From Saccharina japonica (Eukaryota > Sar > Phaeophyceae > Laminariales > Laminariaceae), in contig MEHQ01002830.1 in assembly GCA_008828725.1 (NCBI GenBank), positions 343,384-407,383 of the forward strand: DNA of 64,000 nucleotides, written 5' to 3'. The notes beneath the pieces were generated by a model. The model worked only from the letters and a program-made list of their open reading frames with translations. It ran no database searches and was not told the origin of the DNA. Position numbers and translations under genes: made by a program. This document shows positions 1-12,001 of this stretch, piece by piece (position 1 is the stretch's first letter; each line of letters begins with the position of its first letter).

Positions 1-1802
1 TGTATCACCATTATTGTGTTGTTTGTGTTGTATACGAACACAGGTACTGACTAAGACACGACTACTTACCACAGAACATATACATATATACTGTTGTTGC
101 AGAAACATACATGGCGCAGCAGTAGTACCTAGCAGTGACTGCAGCAGTAGTATACACCCAGCCGTGACTACACAGACTAGTGCAAGTATAGTACTGCTCG
201 GGTAGTTGTTTCTGCCCATCTACACGTCAGCTTTCAATTAGTTCGTGTTCTCTGCGTTACGAGTATATAGTTCGATGTGTAGGGTGTCATGTCTTCAACA
301 CCCAGTGACCGCGCCGATTCTTTGTTACACACATACAAGCTTTGCGCTAACAAAACTATGACGCGAGACAGAGGTAAAAGCCTCGCAATTTCGAGCACGA
401 AAAGCGAGTTTTGGGTAATGCAATGCAATGCCGTGCCGTGCCGATCTCTACCGCTGCTGCAAGGCCATGGATCGACAAGACCCTTGCCTAAAAAAAGGTG
501 GAGGGGGGAGGAGGAACTGTATCATGTCCACAGCTACACCGATTATCCGCCAAGTAATAGCGTGGGGATGGAGCCCGGACGAGGTTTTCGTTGGATTAAC
601 ATAAATGGGGTATGTACCGTCACTTTACAGCGCCAGCTGTATCGAACAGCAGTACGATATTTTTTTCCTGTATCGACACTTACTACTCTGGCAACCTTTT
701 CTCCTATTTTGTCCTAGGCCGTAATGACCGTTCAATATGTAATGACATATCAATCGGCCCTTATATGTGCGTCTTAGAAGGCATTGTTACTTCCTGGTAC
801 TACGGTACGGTACAGCAGTAGAGGACACCTAACGAGAAACAAGAAATATGGTCAAGGCTGGATTTCTTACTCGAGAGAGATCGCTTTCAACACTAATTTC
901 AAGATAACGACTCGCGAAGTTCTTGTTTCACACTACAGTACAGTAAATCTCAGCCTGGCTTGCTCACTATAGCTTGTTTCTAGTGAGGTATCCTGTACTG
1001 TAGTACGAGTACAGCGGACGTTCTACAAGTGAGTATATATTCAGCAGTGCGAAAGATAGAGTGGCTCTTGATTGCAATCTCCAAGTTCGGAGACAGATAT
1101 GTTGTTGGTCATGATTGCAGCCAGCCCGCCGGGACTGCTACGAGATACCCGGTATTCAGTTCGCAGGGCAGTACGATACATATACCTGGTATTTCACCTA
1201 TGCACAGTCTGGCACCGCAGTTATTATCAGGTACTACAGCAGTACTGCTTGTGTACTCCTGGGCACACACCTGAGATGAGAAGGGCCTTGTGAGCTTGTT
1301 GTCCATCTCTGCTTGAAGTTTGAAATGCCGAAAACAAACGTCGTGCACGTCGTCGCCTGCTGCTTCTGGTCGCTATTCAGCTATAGTCGCAGAAATGTTG
1401 CCGTAGCTGTAGCTGTAGCCGTACCTGCTGCGGGTTCTGCTGCTTGTGATTGTGCTGCTTGTAGCCTGCAGCCTGTTGTAGTAGCTGGGTCAGGAAGCAA
1501 GGACGGAAAGACACAAAAGAGGACCAGAAGCCACATGAAATGTAAAATGAATTTTGTACAACTTGGTCGTGCTCTGGTATTTTTGATGTACTGCTGTAGT
1601 ATAATATGTCGTACAGCAGTATGTCCTTAAATATAATGATCGTTCTTCCATTATTATTCAATTGTATCCGCCCCTTGAAGTGCTGGATAGAGGGTGCATT
1701 TTATAACGGTCTAACCTTCACTCGTACATACAACATACACACATATACAATATATATGTGAAGTCTATTTCAAGGCTCTTCATGGTCTATTGGCGGGACA
1801 TC
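1..1802. other. no convincing gene; degenerate repeat fragments
   Basis: Only short open frames on both strands and no recognisable protein. About 255-440 resembles, in reverse, the conserved tail region of the dispersed retroposon family seen better at 37296-37535 and 49339-49550 (a CACCCAGTG then GCCGATTC order), but is degenerate. Several short GTACTGCTG or CAGCAGTAC words occur, with an inverted pair around 1588-1620. Confidence 0.4.
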
Positions 1803-2085
1803 ATTGATTGGCGGTTTAACGACGGAACGGGACAGGACGAAACAGCAAAACCGTCGTCAAATGAGTACCGTGTTACCATCCTGGCCCATACCGTCATCAA
1901 TTTCACCTACCACTGACTCGTACCGTCCCGTCCCGCCGATAAAATGTCTCCCGTCGTACTGTATCGTCCCGTTTTGTAATGACGATCTACACCTACCGTC
2001 CGGCCCTGCCTTCAAAATCTGCCCCTATATGCCGTCCCGTCCAGCGGTCAACATCTGTCATGGCCGTCCCGTCCCGCCAATGTGC
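1803..2085 (+). repeat. degenerate CCGTC-rich tandem array
   Basis: Repeated ACCGTCCCGTCCCG-type words are spaced about 45-60 bases apart with poorly conserved spacers. The same words recur at 4075-4285, 9437-9640 and, in reverse complement, 16500-16905, so this is a dispersed family that carries its own internal array. The reading frames across it (about 1804-2319 plus) follow the array and are not credible genes. Confidence 0.65.
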
Positions 2086-2222
2086 CGTCACTCCTTCACG
2101 CCAAGACACCACGAATACAATAATAATAGTAATACTTCTCTTCTGCCCCCGTCAAATATGTTCAGGAGAAGGAAGTCCTGCGACGGGCGGCCGTCTGGAA
2201 AAACTACTATTAATATTAAAAA

Positions 2223-3432
2223 GGGCAGAGGCCAAAAAAAGGTATACCTGGTCCGTTTGCGGCCAAAAACAGGTACATACTTAAAATCAAGTAAAAAACG
2301 GACTCCACGTAGGCCCTGACCCATTTGGTGGGCATAGCGATTGACATAGTTGGCTCTATGTACCATAAGCAAAGCCATAAGCTGAAGTGGGCACGTGCCA
2401 TTACGATTGTGGGCACAAGGGGTGGCAAAACAAGAGAAAATATGCCATAGGCAGCCTATGCCACCCCTATTTTTGGCGCTGGGTTCGTTGAAAGCCCGGG
2501 CTAGATGCCCAGTCGGCATCGGGAACTTCGCTGAATACTTAAACAGCATTAAAGTGATTGACTTGTATACATACGATTCAGCTTTGCAGCAGTTGGTTTA
2601 TGTTCGCACTCCCCGCTTGTGTGTTTAAATACACCCTAAAACACGAAGAAATCACACTCTGGAAAAATGGCCAAACCCTGGTGCCATAATTCGCTCTTTT
2701 GCGCAAAACCGACCAAAAAAACGTGAACGGTCCTCAAAAAGGTGGCTTATGGCTACCAAAACCTAAGCCAAAACTGTGGGAAAAGGGCCAAACCCTGGTG
2801 CCATAGTTGGCTTGTTTGGACTCGTGCCATTCCGGAAAAGTGGGCACGAAAAAAAAATAAAAAACACCAAATGGGTCAGGGCCTAACTCCACGTGCCCTG
2901 CCATTGGTCCAAAAGTCGTTGTACCGGTTTTTGCCTCTTTACAACCCAGGTATACCTGATTTTGTCTACTCTGCTTGACTTTCACCTTTTTTTTGTCGTT
3001 TTTAAGCCAATCAGAGGCCCTTCATAGTTCCACCCTATATGCCCCCTATACAAATGCCGACGTACGCGGAGACACCCTTCTCCCTTCGCACCTCGCACTA
3101 CACGCCACTCGAGCGACACACATATATCTGCCTGCACACCTCCGCCGAATAATACGAGATAGAAGGCTCCCCTTCGGGATTGTGGTTGACTTGGAATACC
3201 AGGGGTGTCGCAAGCTGAGAAGCGAGAATACAGCAGCAGGCGTTCGTTCCTCGTACAATTAATAGCAGCTACTCATATACGTAGCCACCGGGCGAGCACG
3301 AAGAACATGAGAAAACTCTACCTTGCGTTGCAAGGAACGGCAGGTTCGTGGGGTGCGTTTTAAACTTGATTTTAGTATATACCTGTTTTTGGCCCCGAAC
3401 GGACCAGGTGTATCTGTTTTTGGCCGCTGCCC
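2223..3432. mobile_element. non-autonomous Mutator-like (MULE) inverted-repeat element, 1210 bp
   Basis: The left end reads GGGCAGAGGCCAAAAA and the right end, in reverse complement, GGGCAGCGGCCAAAAA. Similarity between the arms continues for about 80 bases. The element is bracketed by a perfect 9-bp direct repeat, TATTAAAAA, at 2214-2222 and 3433-3441. A 9-bp target duplication with long inverted ends is characteristic of Mutator-like elements. No transposase is visible inside. A second inverted pair is nested within (about 2300-2330 against 2863-2895, around the word CCATTTGGTG). The superfamily is inferred from end structure only; a different superfamily making 9-bp duplications is the main alternative. 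Confidence 0.8.
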
Positions 3433-3441
3433 TATTAAAAA

Positions 3442-4074
3442 GATTACGAGTATACGTGTGTACTCGTAATACGTATGATAGCAGTTGGCCAGAAAGTACC
3501 AAATGTACTACACGGAATAATGCTACGCAGCTATCATATCATACGTACCTATATACACAGGAAAGCTGATTATTTACCGGTCCGGAGAATTCACGGCTGA
3601 CGTGATTCTTAGTCTATTACTTCGTATAACATAATAACGTACTTCGAAGTATACATATAAACAATGGACGAAGTGATGATGCGCGTGTACGAGGGCACAT
3701 GAAAATGATGTACATACCAGGTACTCGTACGTACCTACAGGCAGTACTACACGTGAAAAAAAAAATGCACTACGACGTACGTATTCTGTTTAATACTTGT
3801 ACAAAATGAGTCTTAAACAAAATGAGTGCGTAATAATCACACCACCATCACACCACAACCGCAGCGGTGCTAGAGACCGGCATCCGGCACCATGGGTGTG
3901 CCTATAGCGTATACCCAACAGGCGTGCCCGAACAACCAGTTCCTACACCACCACGACCACCACTCACGGCAAGCTCTACAAAGAAAGCACACAGCCAGTA
4001 AGCAGATCATGTCGATCTCGCACGGCAACCACATTCTTGGGGCTGGGGTCGGAAGGGCTCAAAATACCTCGGCC
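3442..4074. other. no gene seen
   Basis: AT-rich spacer with scattered ACGTAC words and no long or recognisable reading frame. It contains one exact TACCAGGTA (3715-3723), part of a window-wide enrichment. Confidence 0.4.
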
Positions 4075-4285
4075 ATTTGACATACCGTCCCGTCCCGTCG
4101 AAAACAAATGTAACGTTTCGTCTCGTTATGGACAACAAAATTACCGTCCCGCCCGGTCGTGATTGTTTTTCATGTACCGTTCCGTCCCGTCCAGCAAAAA
4201 CAAACTACCGTCCCGTCCCGTCCCGTCGTGATGATGTTTACATACCGTGCCGTCCGGTCATGAAAACCGTTATTTCAATGTACAG
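4075..4285 (+). repeat. CCGTC array, left part (split by LTR element)
   Basis: About five TACCGTCCCGTCC-type blocks lie 40-60 bases apart. The array resumes at 9437 after the LTR element at 4286-9436, showing that the element inserted into it. Confidence 0.65.
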
Positions 4286-4688
4286 TGTTTGTGAACGCTG
4301 CTGTCAAACGTGCTCTGTGTAGCCACGTGCCTATACCGTGGGTCGTCAAGGAGAAGGTGGGTAGATAATGTACACGTATCACCGAATACCACACACACCA
4401 GATGAGCCAATACCGTTCTTTGTCAGAGGTCACACCACATAAACCACACACAGGAGGGAAGCCGTACCAACGTTGTCACCGGCTGCACCACTCACATATA
4501 GACAGGCAGTATCGTTGTATCAAAGCCCGGGTCGCATCATTATTATCACCGACTGCCTCTCGGGGCAGCTCCATCTCTCCACCTACGGGGCATACTAAAT
4601 AATGCCCCGATACATAATACGAAACCCCACAATATATGAAACCGCCACATACGGGAAATCAGTATCGAGCAACCGCATACCACAAACA
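4286..4688 (-). repeat. 3' LTR of the 4286-9436 element
   Basis: 403-bp direct repeat matching 9034-9436. On the minus strand a G-rich tract ending in AGGGGGGC lies directly upstream (4689-4697), as expected for a polypurine tract. Confidence 0.8.
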
Positions 4689-4734
4689 GCCCCCCTATTC
4701 GGTGCGCGATACGATAGGTCCCGAATAACTTATC

Positions 4735-4895
4735 ACCAATTGCCAGGTAAAACGGCAAGTCCCAAATTCCATAATAAAGCACTGCCAAGGTAAAACGGCA
4801 ACCCCAAATTCAATCCTTCATCATTGCCAAGGTAAAACGGCAACCCCAAATTCCATCCTCAAGAATTGCCAACGTAAAACGGCAATCCCGATACC
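4735..4895. repeat. tandem repeat in LTR element, about 45 bp x 4
   Basis: Units contain TTGCCAAGGTAAAACGGCAA followed by a CCCAAATTCCAT-like spacer. The TTGCC...GGCAA ends make each unit a small hairpin. It lies in the pol-less 3' part of the LTR element. Confidence 0.65.
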
Positions 4896-6829
4896 AAATC
4901 TCTCAATCTCGATTCCAGTATATATCTCCTAAACTATAGCGAGACAGTAACTACGGGAAGGGGAAAATCCAACAAACGTGAGTATGCTGGTAAAACCTTC
5001 AAACAAAATCAATAACACCGTCTTCACATAAATACCGTACCGCCCGATAACATCGGCCCCCCTGTTGTGTACTCTGTAAGAGCACAACAACAGAACATCT
5101 CTGATATATAACACCTCAAATCAAATCATAGCAGCCCCCCTGCTTGACACTCCCCTCGGAAGTATACAAGAAGACAACAATCCGCATCTGAATCCAAAAG
5201 TACCATAGGTATCAGTAATTGGTTCCCCTGTACGTTGTGCGCAGTTAACCAATAGCCAAAGCGTACGGCACGATTCATCAAGACCATCGGCATACTCTAT
5301 TGGCGTATTAACCTTATTCAACGTATGGGTACCTCCCAACACTTTCTCCATTTCCTTAAGAACTCCTGAAGTTGGACGTTAATTCTTCAAGTACTTCCAA
5401 AAACATCCCATGCACATCGAAAACCCCTACTATTATCCCCCAAAACCAAATGCCCCAAAACCCCCGGAAAAACAAACAAACAAACAAACCAGTGGATGAA
5501 ATCACAACAAGTTCATCACAGAGTCACGGTCAAGCGAAACGTCTCAGCATGCAACGGTTTGATGAGAAAGTCGGCATGCTGCTCTGCCGACCGTACGTGT
5601 TAATCTCAAACTACCCGTTAGACACATGCTCCAGACATCTACGTCTTATAATCAAACCATACACAGACACCAGCGCGCATAACTGCTCCACCAGAGACAG
5701 ACGTCCGGTCAGTAGCCTTGCGTGCATAGTCCGCACCCACGTACGATAAAACCCCAACTGGACTCGACTATCGGCGATGAAAAGTCTTCGTCGTGTTACC
5801 GAGTACAACTACTATCTCCCCCCTGCTCGGAAGACGACAAAACATCCATCGCATGGTTAATAGTAAAATCCTGCGACATCAGTGTGACTCAAAAACCCCT
5901 CAATCATAAAATCAAAACCAAACTCAAGTCCAAACCCACAAACCTGAAACATCAGCGATCTATATCAAATATGCGCCGCAGACAACGAAACAAACAGGAC
6001 GTCGTTGTCGTTGTATGCATTCACTCATGTACAAGACTGCTCGGTCCAGCGTTATAATTCAAGTATCCTCCTACCAAAAACAAGCATTTAGGCCCTCGAT
6101 ATACCAGGTAAAGCATCGTCGTTCAATCATGCCCCAGGTCATGATAAATGGACTGCCATAACCGAGATACGTGACAATGTACAGCTGTTGATGCTGTTAT
6201 TTTATAGTATTCTGACATCGTACTTCAGAGGTCGTAGTACGCAATTCAGAATGCCAAATATCAGATACCAGTATACCAGGTACATCTCACTATACTCGTA
6301 TATCCAATGCAAACATTTTACAATCCAAGCGTCATAAATATTTCGACTCGTCAATTCCTACTGAAACAAACGATCCAAAAACATTTAATTAACTGTGGGC
6401 CATTGCTGCTAAGCGACGCCAACCCCACGCGCTCAACCCCCGTCTCCTGCTCCCTACCCCACGGACTCGACGCATGTCTTCCGCCGCGGCTCAACGTCAC
6501 CGCGGCATGAACTACATCTCATAAATCCGCAGAGTTAGGGTGCATTTGGACTCGTTGAGCAAAGGGTGCATCGGGTGGTTACTTTCAGCGCCAGGAACCA
6601 AGTCAAATCGTTAGATAACGAACCACATCATTATGCACTATGTCTGTGAGTAGAATCATGCCATTAACCCCCTCTCGTGATTCTTCCCAACACAACAATA
6701 GTGACAAAAACAACGTCAGTACCGATTTCTGGTTGCTCTTTCTACTCCATGACCACAAAAAATAACTTTTACCATTACAACGCATCAGCACTGATTTTGA
6801 CACATAAATATCATGTACTGCTGTAGAAA

Positions 6830-7080
6830 CAAGCTTAAATCAGCAGTAATTCTTCAACACATTGATCATGCAGCAAAATTAGCAGTAATTTTCCCACATT
6901 GTATATAATGCGCTGTAAAATCAAGTAATTTTCCAGCACATTAATATCAGGCATTGCAGAATCAAGCCAAAATCAGCAGTAACTCTCCAACACAATAATA
7001 CATGCGTGTAAAATCAAGCCAGAATCAGCAGTAATTTTCCAACACATTAAATATCATGTACGTGAGAATCAAGCTGGCAA
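6830..7080. repeat. tandem repeat in LTR element, about 60-70 bp x 4
   Basis: Units share AATCAGCAGTAATTTTCC, an ACACATTA block and an AATCAAGC block. Related words continue weakly to about 7280. It is non-coding and occupies the part of the element where pol would be expected. Confidence 0.6.
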
Positions 7081-7407
7081 CCCACCCCCTGTTATGCTTC
7101 AAGCAACACACAGCAGTACGGGTATCATGCATCCACGTATACATATAATACGGTATACCAGTACGTACACAGCAGCAGTCTAACAAATCATGCACTGCTG
7201 CTGTAGAATCAAACAGTCAGAAATTATCATACACTGCTGCTTGCTGTATAATCAGTCCATCGCAAACTGGTTCCACACAGCAGTGCACTTTGTCTGTAGA
7301 ATCATGGCATCGCAACCCCCCCCCCGCGATTCCAACAGCAAGACACACAAAATATAGCTGTGGTCCATCATACCCGTAGGGTACAACCACACAACTACAG
7401 CCCTCGC

Positions 7408-8791
7408 TCACACATACGAGCCGATTGTTGTCTTGCCTGGATCATACGGGAACGTCCGCTCTACTACCCAGTTCCCATTCAACCACTCACATAGCTGCGA
7501 TCCACCATACCAGGGTACAAGCTCACCACAACTACAGCAGTCATTGCTCAAATCAGCCGGCCAAGACACAGAGAAGCACAAAAACAAAATAACAGACCAA
7601 AAAAATCCAATCCACTGAATCCACCAACAAGAAAGTTGGCCAGACTGGAAAATATAACATGCCTGCTTCCCTGGATCAAATGGAAAAGATCGCGCCCCGC
7701 TGTCGCAGATGCTGCTGCTGCTGCTCCCCTCTTCCACGAGCTCCACCTCTGGCCGCCCGCCGTCAACCCCCCCCCCACGCCCATCCCGTTCCTCTGGTTT
7801 CCCTGCGTCGAAGGGGTACGAGCCACTCTGGCCCAAACCAATCTGCGGCACTCCGCCACCCACACCGTCCCCACCGAGCTCCACCTCAGGCAAAGCAACA
7901 CAAAGCTCCACCACCTTAGCCTGAGCACCACCAAGCCCCACCACCTTAGGCCCAGCCACTCCAAGTTCCACCACCGCAGCCTCAAAACCGAGCTCCTCCT
8001 CCTCAGCCTCGGGCTGCTGCTGTACGGCATCAGCGAGCTTCCCCACCTCAGGCTCAGGCTGCTGCTGTACAGATGCCGCTACCGGCTCACGCGTACCACC
8101 GAGCTCGTGCGCCTCGGACGCAGTCACACCAAGCTCGTCGAAGCTCCGGTACGGAACACCAATTCCTCCAGCTCGTCGCTTGGCGGACTGCAACTTCTCC
8201 CACCAGGCTTGCTTCTGCAGGAAGGTACGCGGTCGAGGTCCATGATACATGTTCCACAGCTCCTCGCGCGCAGCCGCTCTACGGGCATCGCTTTCCTTGT
8301 TGACGACACCCAGCTCCAACATCAGGTCCTTCATCATCTGCTGCCGAAGCAGTTCGCTCTCCCCTGGCATAGCACTACCCCTCCTAGTCGTCGACCTCGG
8401 CACTACTGCCAGCTGTACCTGCGGCTGCTGGAGCGCCGGCGTTCCAGCCTGCGGCACGTTCCTGTACTCCGGCGCGTAGACGATAGTGGGCTGGGCAGTG
8501 CACTGCCTGGCCATGTGACCATAGGCCAGGAACCCATCGCACACGCTGTTTGGTGCAAAACAAATCGCTGCCTCATGCCCTCGAAACCCACAGCGTTCGC
8601 ACGTGTAGAACCCGCCCATAGACGCTCCTGGGGGCGGGGGGGACTCCGGCTGGTACCACCCATGTCCGGTGATACGTGCACAACTAGTGCCCCTCGGGTT
8701 TTGCTGGTGCAGGCGCCGCCGCTGCTGCTGCTGTTGCTGCTGCTGCGCGGCGCCACCGTACTGCCGCTGGTGCTGCTGTCCACCAAAGGCG

Positions 8792-8824
<33 letters not shown>

Positions 8825-8845
8825 GGCCAGGCGCCTCCGTACTGC

Positions 8846-8918
<73 letters not shown>

Positions 8919-8946
8919 GCCCGAAATCTTCAAAATCAAGGACCAT
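7408..8946 (-). CDS. gag-like poly-Q zinc-knuckle protein of the LTR element
   Basis: One frame of 512 codons from the first ATG at 8946; the frame is open about 26 codons further upstream, almost to the LTR. The N-terminal third is poly-glutamine in three blocks (roughly 24, 10 and 8 Q) coded by CAG, separated by RQYGG units. About 115-130 residues in is a CCHC zinc knuckle (CERCGFRGHEAAIC, pattern C-x2-C-x4-H-x4-C), followed by a second knuckle-like stretch. Such knuckles bind RNA in Gag nucleocapsids and also occur in cellular RNA-binding proteins. The C-terminal half is acidic and Val/Gly-rich, has a hydrophobic segment rich in W and F, and carries three copies of a (F/Y)P(F/Y)D(P/A)GK motif, one near the very end. 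Position just inside the 5' LTR is the main reason to call it Gag. A captured host gene is the alternative. Confidence 0.6.
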
Positions 8947-9033
8947 CTCCTCGGTCAATTCCCCCTTATACCACCCCCCCTCTAACACAGTATAGCACTC
9001 CAGCAGCCTCCGGGCCCGGAGCAACGATAATCG

Positions 9034-9436
9034 TGTTTGTGAACGCTGCTGTCAAACGTGCTCTGTGTAGCCACGTGCCTATACCGTGGGTCGTCAAGGA
9101 GAAGGTGGGTAGATAATGTACACGTATCACCAAATACCACACACACCAGATGAGCCAATACCGTTCTTTGTCAGAGGTCACACCACATAAACCACACACA
9201 GGAGGGAAGCCGTACCAACGTTGTCACCGGCTGCACCACTCACATATAGACAGGCAGTACCGTTGTATCAAAGCCCGGGTCGCATCATTATTATCACCGA
9301 CTGCCTCTCGGGGCAGCTCCATCTCTCCACCTACGGGGCATACTAAATAATGCCCCGATACATAATACGAAACCCCACAATATATGAAACCGCCACATAC
9401 GGGAAATCAGTATCGAGCAACCGCATACCACAAACA
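9034..9436 (-). repeat. 5' LTR of the 4286-9436 element
   Basis: 403-bp direct repeat, nearly identical to 4286-4688, with TG...CA termini. It lies upstream of the gag-like gene on the minus strand, so it would hold the promoter; no clear TATA box was assigned. Confidence 0.8.
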
Positions 9437-9640
9437 TACGGTACTACTACTGTTGTACCGTCCCGTCCAGTCGAATAATTGTATAACCACTCATCGCCCC
9501 GAACCGTCCAGCGAACTATATTTTTCGTACTATTAAGGTCTTGTCCTGTCCCGTGTAATTTGTTTGCCCCTTCAAAAATGTCCAAACAGTCCCGTCCCGT
9601 CTCGGATATTCCAGCCATGAAAAGCCTTGGAATATATAAT
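9437..9640 (+). repeat. CCGTC array, right part
   Basis: Continues the array at 4075-4285 beyond the LTR insertion, in more degenerate form. The segment around 9577-9640 (AATGTCCAAACAGTCCCGTC and downstream) matches the reverse complement of 16470-16535, giving a shared edge for this dispersed family. Confidence 0.55.
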
Positions 9641-11400
9641 TATTTTGTGTATAAAATAAATTCTGCTGTTGTACGACCCCTAGGGGTGGTTCCTCTGACA
9701 CCTAACGCAGCGGCAGAATAATCTTTTTAGGTGACATACTTCCGTCAAATCACAGGTGGCTGGTTGCGAAGTTTCAAAATAACCAAAAAAAAACTCGAAT
9801 ACAGGAGTTGGTTCCACGGCAGCGGCGAGGACGCAGCGACAGAAGAAGCGGCACATGGTGTGGCTTCAAGGCCTCGCGCCATGATTTTTTAGTGGTTAGA
9901 CTCTACACCGTATTAATTCATGGCATGGAAGAATGTGCACGGCGGTGTGATAACACATTACATTTTGAAAATATTGTTGCCGGGTGTGCTGTTGTGGGGG
10001 GGTGTGCCATCTAACGTATCCCCGGTGATAAGCAACATGCCGCAGAGCTACGTACGTACGTACGTACGTACGCAGCTAGGGGGTGCGGTAATGGGGGGAA
10101 GGGGGTGTGCCAGCTGTAGTAGTATAACAGTAATATTGTCCACGATGAGCTTTAATAGACCACGGCCAGATTGCAGATGGAACAATAACAGCAGCTGGGT
10201 GTGATAGCAAGGGGATCGACAACAAAGGGGGTGCGATATCGGCAACAAGCGGTGTGGTAAGGGGTGGTTTGCTACGAATTCCGAGGAGACGCTTTTTTGG
10301 TCTGAAAGCAGCTTCCTTTCTTCATCTCCACGAAATAATGCACTGCAGCAGGTGATGGTAAGGCCGACGCCTAAAACCGGTGATGACAGCAAAATATCAA
10401 CGCCTCGCTGGAATGCCGCAAGACGGTTACCGGTAGAGGATGGGGCACCTACCTGTTGCGCTGGCTCAACTTCGGGGTTGGATTGTATTCCTGTAAAATA
10501 TCTCAACTCAAGGTTTCGCGCCAAGAGAAAGACCTGCTGGACATGCATGTGTCCTTCAAGCCGGAAGCGGGAAATATTACTGAGGCCCCTTGTTTTTCGC
10601 TTTGGTGACGAAACGAATTTCTTTAGGTTTCTACACACACTTTGTCGCTTGGGTTTCGGGCGAATATTAACGCAAAAGTACCGCATGTTTTGCAGGGAGG
10701 TCTGCCGGACACACCAGCGGTTCGTGAGGGCAATACGTTTTCCAGCTCACGTTGCCCTTCACGGAACAGGCGCCTGAGCCCTAAATACCGTATGCCTTGG
10801 TACAAGTATCTCGGCTCTACCCGTAGGAATACTATCAGGGTGCCAACACTCCGGCAACACTCCTGGAGATTGCCGGAGTCCTAAATACCGGATGCCTTGG
10901 TGCAGGTATCGCCCATAGGAATGATATGGTGTCATAACCCCCGGAGATTTATTACACTTCAGAGTAATTTACTCCGCTGAAACCCATTAATTGCTTCTAG
11001 CCGACGGGCCGATCAACCGGATTTATACCCTGTGGCTTGGTGCACTATAAAATAAAGCTGTTTTCGGGACAATGCTACAATCACACGCGACAAGTAAGTG
11101 CTGCCGTGATTGGCCACAAGCCTTCTACCGCGGCGACAGTGGATGGGGCTTAGGGCACAGTAGTAGGAGTAGTACCAGTGTTGTGGGTGGATGATATTCA
11201 CCATGAATGTGTGGTGAATGGTCTCCACGATGTTTAGTGTGATACTTTTGGAGTTTGATGTTGTGTTCAGGGGCATCTCCCTAAGGGGTGTGGTATTCAA
11301 CGTGCCCCAGGTGATAAAGTGACGACCGAAAACAGACCAAGCAAGATATCACCGGGTGTGCTCACGTGGGAGGGGCTTTATTTTCAAGGGGGTGTGCTTT
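9641..11400. other. no convincing gene; microsatellite and small duplication
   Basis: Contains a (GTAC)n run at about 10050-10072. Two diverged units of about 100 bases share CCTAAATACCG, GATGCCTTGGT and AGGAAT blocks at about 10780-10950. Frames of 212 aa (minus, 10048-10686) and 141 aa (plus, 10352-10777) overlap on opposite strands, and neither has a recognisable motif. Confidence 0.35.
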
Positions 11401-11901
11401 ATTCGGTGCTATACGCTATATTGAATACGAGTATTAATAGTCGTAGCTGATAAAACTCGAGTCAAACCACGGTTCGCGCCTCGCACTTTTCCTCTGTGAT
11501 AGCAACAAATAAAATTTAGGGCTGGTACAGGGGCGGCCGGGAATTTGGATATCATACACCTAACCCCCATTGCTGTCTCCGGAGGTGGCCACACCAGAAA
11601 ATAAATGAACTCATTAAAGCTGTCGCCCATATGCAAGTCCGCCTCAGAGGCGGTTCTTAGCAGGATGCAGCCCACCCTCCATGCGACTCGCCCAATACCT
11701 CACGGCGCTTCGCGCTTGGTGCAAGCAATGTCTGCCTGGTTGGTGAAAACGCAACGTGCTCCGTCTCGGGCATTGTAGGGATGCGAGGGTCTATGGTCAT
11801 ATGACTACGGCCGTGCACGACATGAGTACACTCCCTCCCCCCCCCGGAAGGCTCGATTTGTTTTTTTAACAACATTTGTTTTTTCAGTGTACCCAGCGTG
11901 N

Positions 11902-12001
11902 CATAATATTTGGTGCTGGTGCGTGTGTTGACCAATGAAAAGCGAATTTGAATTTTATTTTTTCCAAATTGAATTTATTTTATACTCGTTAATTCGGGCC
12001 C
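11902..12001 (+). mobile_element. half copy of PIF/Harbinger-type hairpin MITE
   Basis: Matches the right half of the palindromic elements at 21236-21444 and 30763-30974, including TTGGTGCTGGTGCGTGTGTT and the GGGCCC end followed by TTA. The left half is absent; the single N at 11901 marks the break, so an assembly collapse of a hairpin is possible. Confidence 0.65.

Larger units (their letters stand above)
4286..9436 (-). mobile_element. LTR retrotransposon with gag-like gene and no visible pol (TR-GAG-like), young
   Basis: Two direct repeats of equal length, 403 bp, start TG and end CA and bracket the element. I saw about two base differences between them, so the insertion looks recent. 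Flanking pentamers TACAG (4281-4285) and TACGG (9437-9441) fit a 5-bp target duplication with one difference. A purine-rich run next to the left repeat on the minus strand fits a polypurine tract and sets the orientation as minus. Just inside the right-hand (5') repeat lies one long gag-like frame. The remaining 2.7 kb holds tandem repeats and short frames. No reverse transcriptase, integrase or protease was recognised, and no standard TGG primer-binding site is obvious. It looks structurally whole but unable to move without a helper. Confidence 0.8.

Noticed and set aside
7636-8985. 449-codon plus-strand frame
   Set aside because: Antisense of the gag-like gene: poly-Leu from CTG runs opposite poly-Gln, with no motif of its own.
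10048-10777. Overlapping 212- (minus) and 141-codon (plus) frames
   Set aside because: Opposite-strand overlap, no motif, and composition like random sequence.
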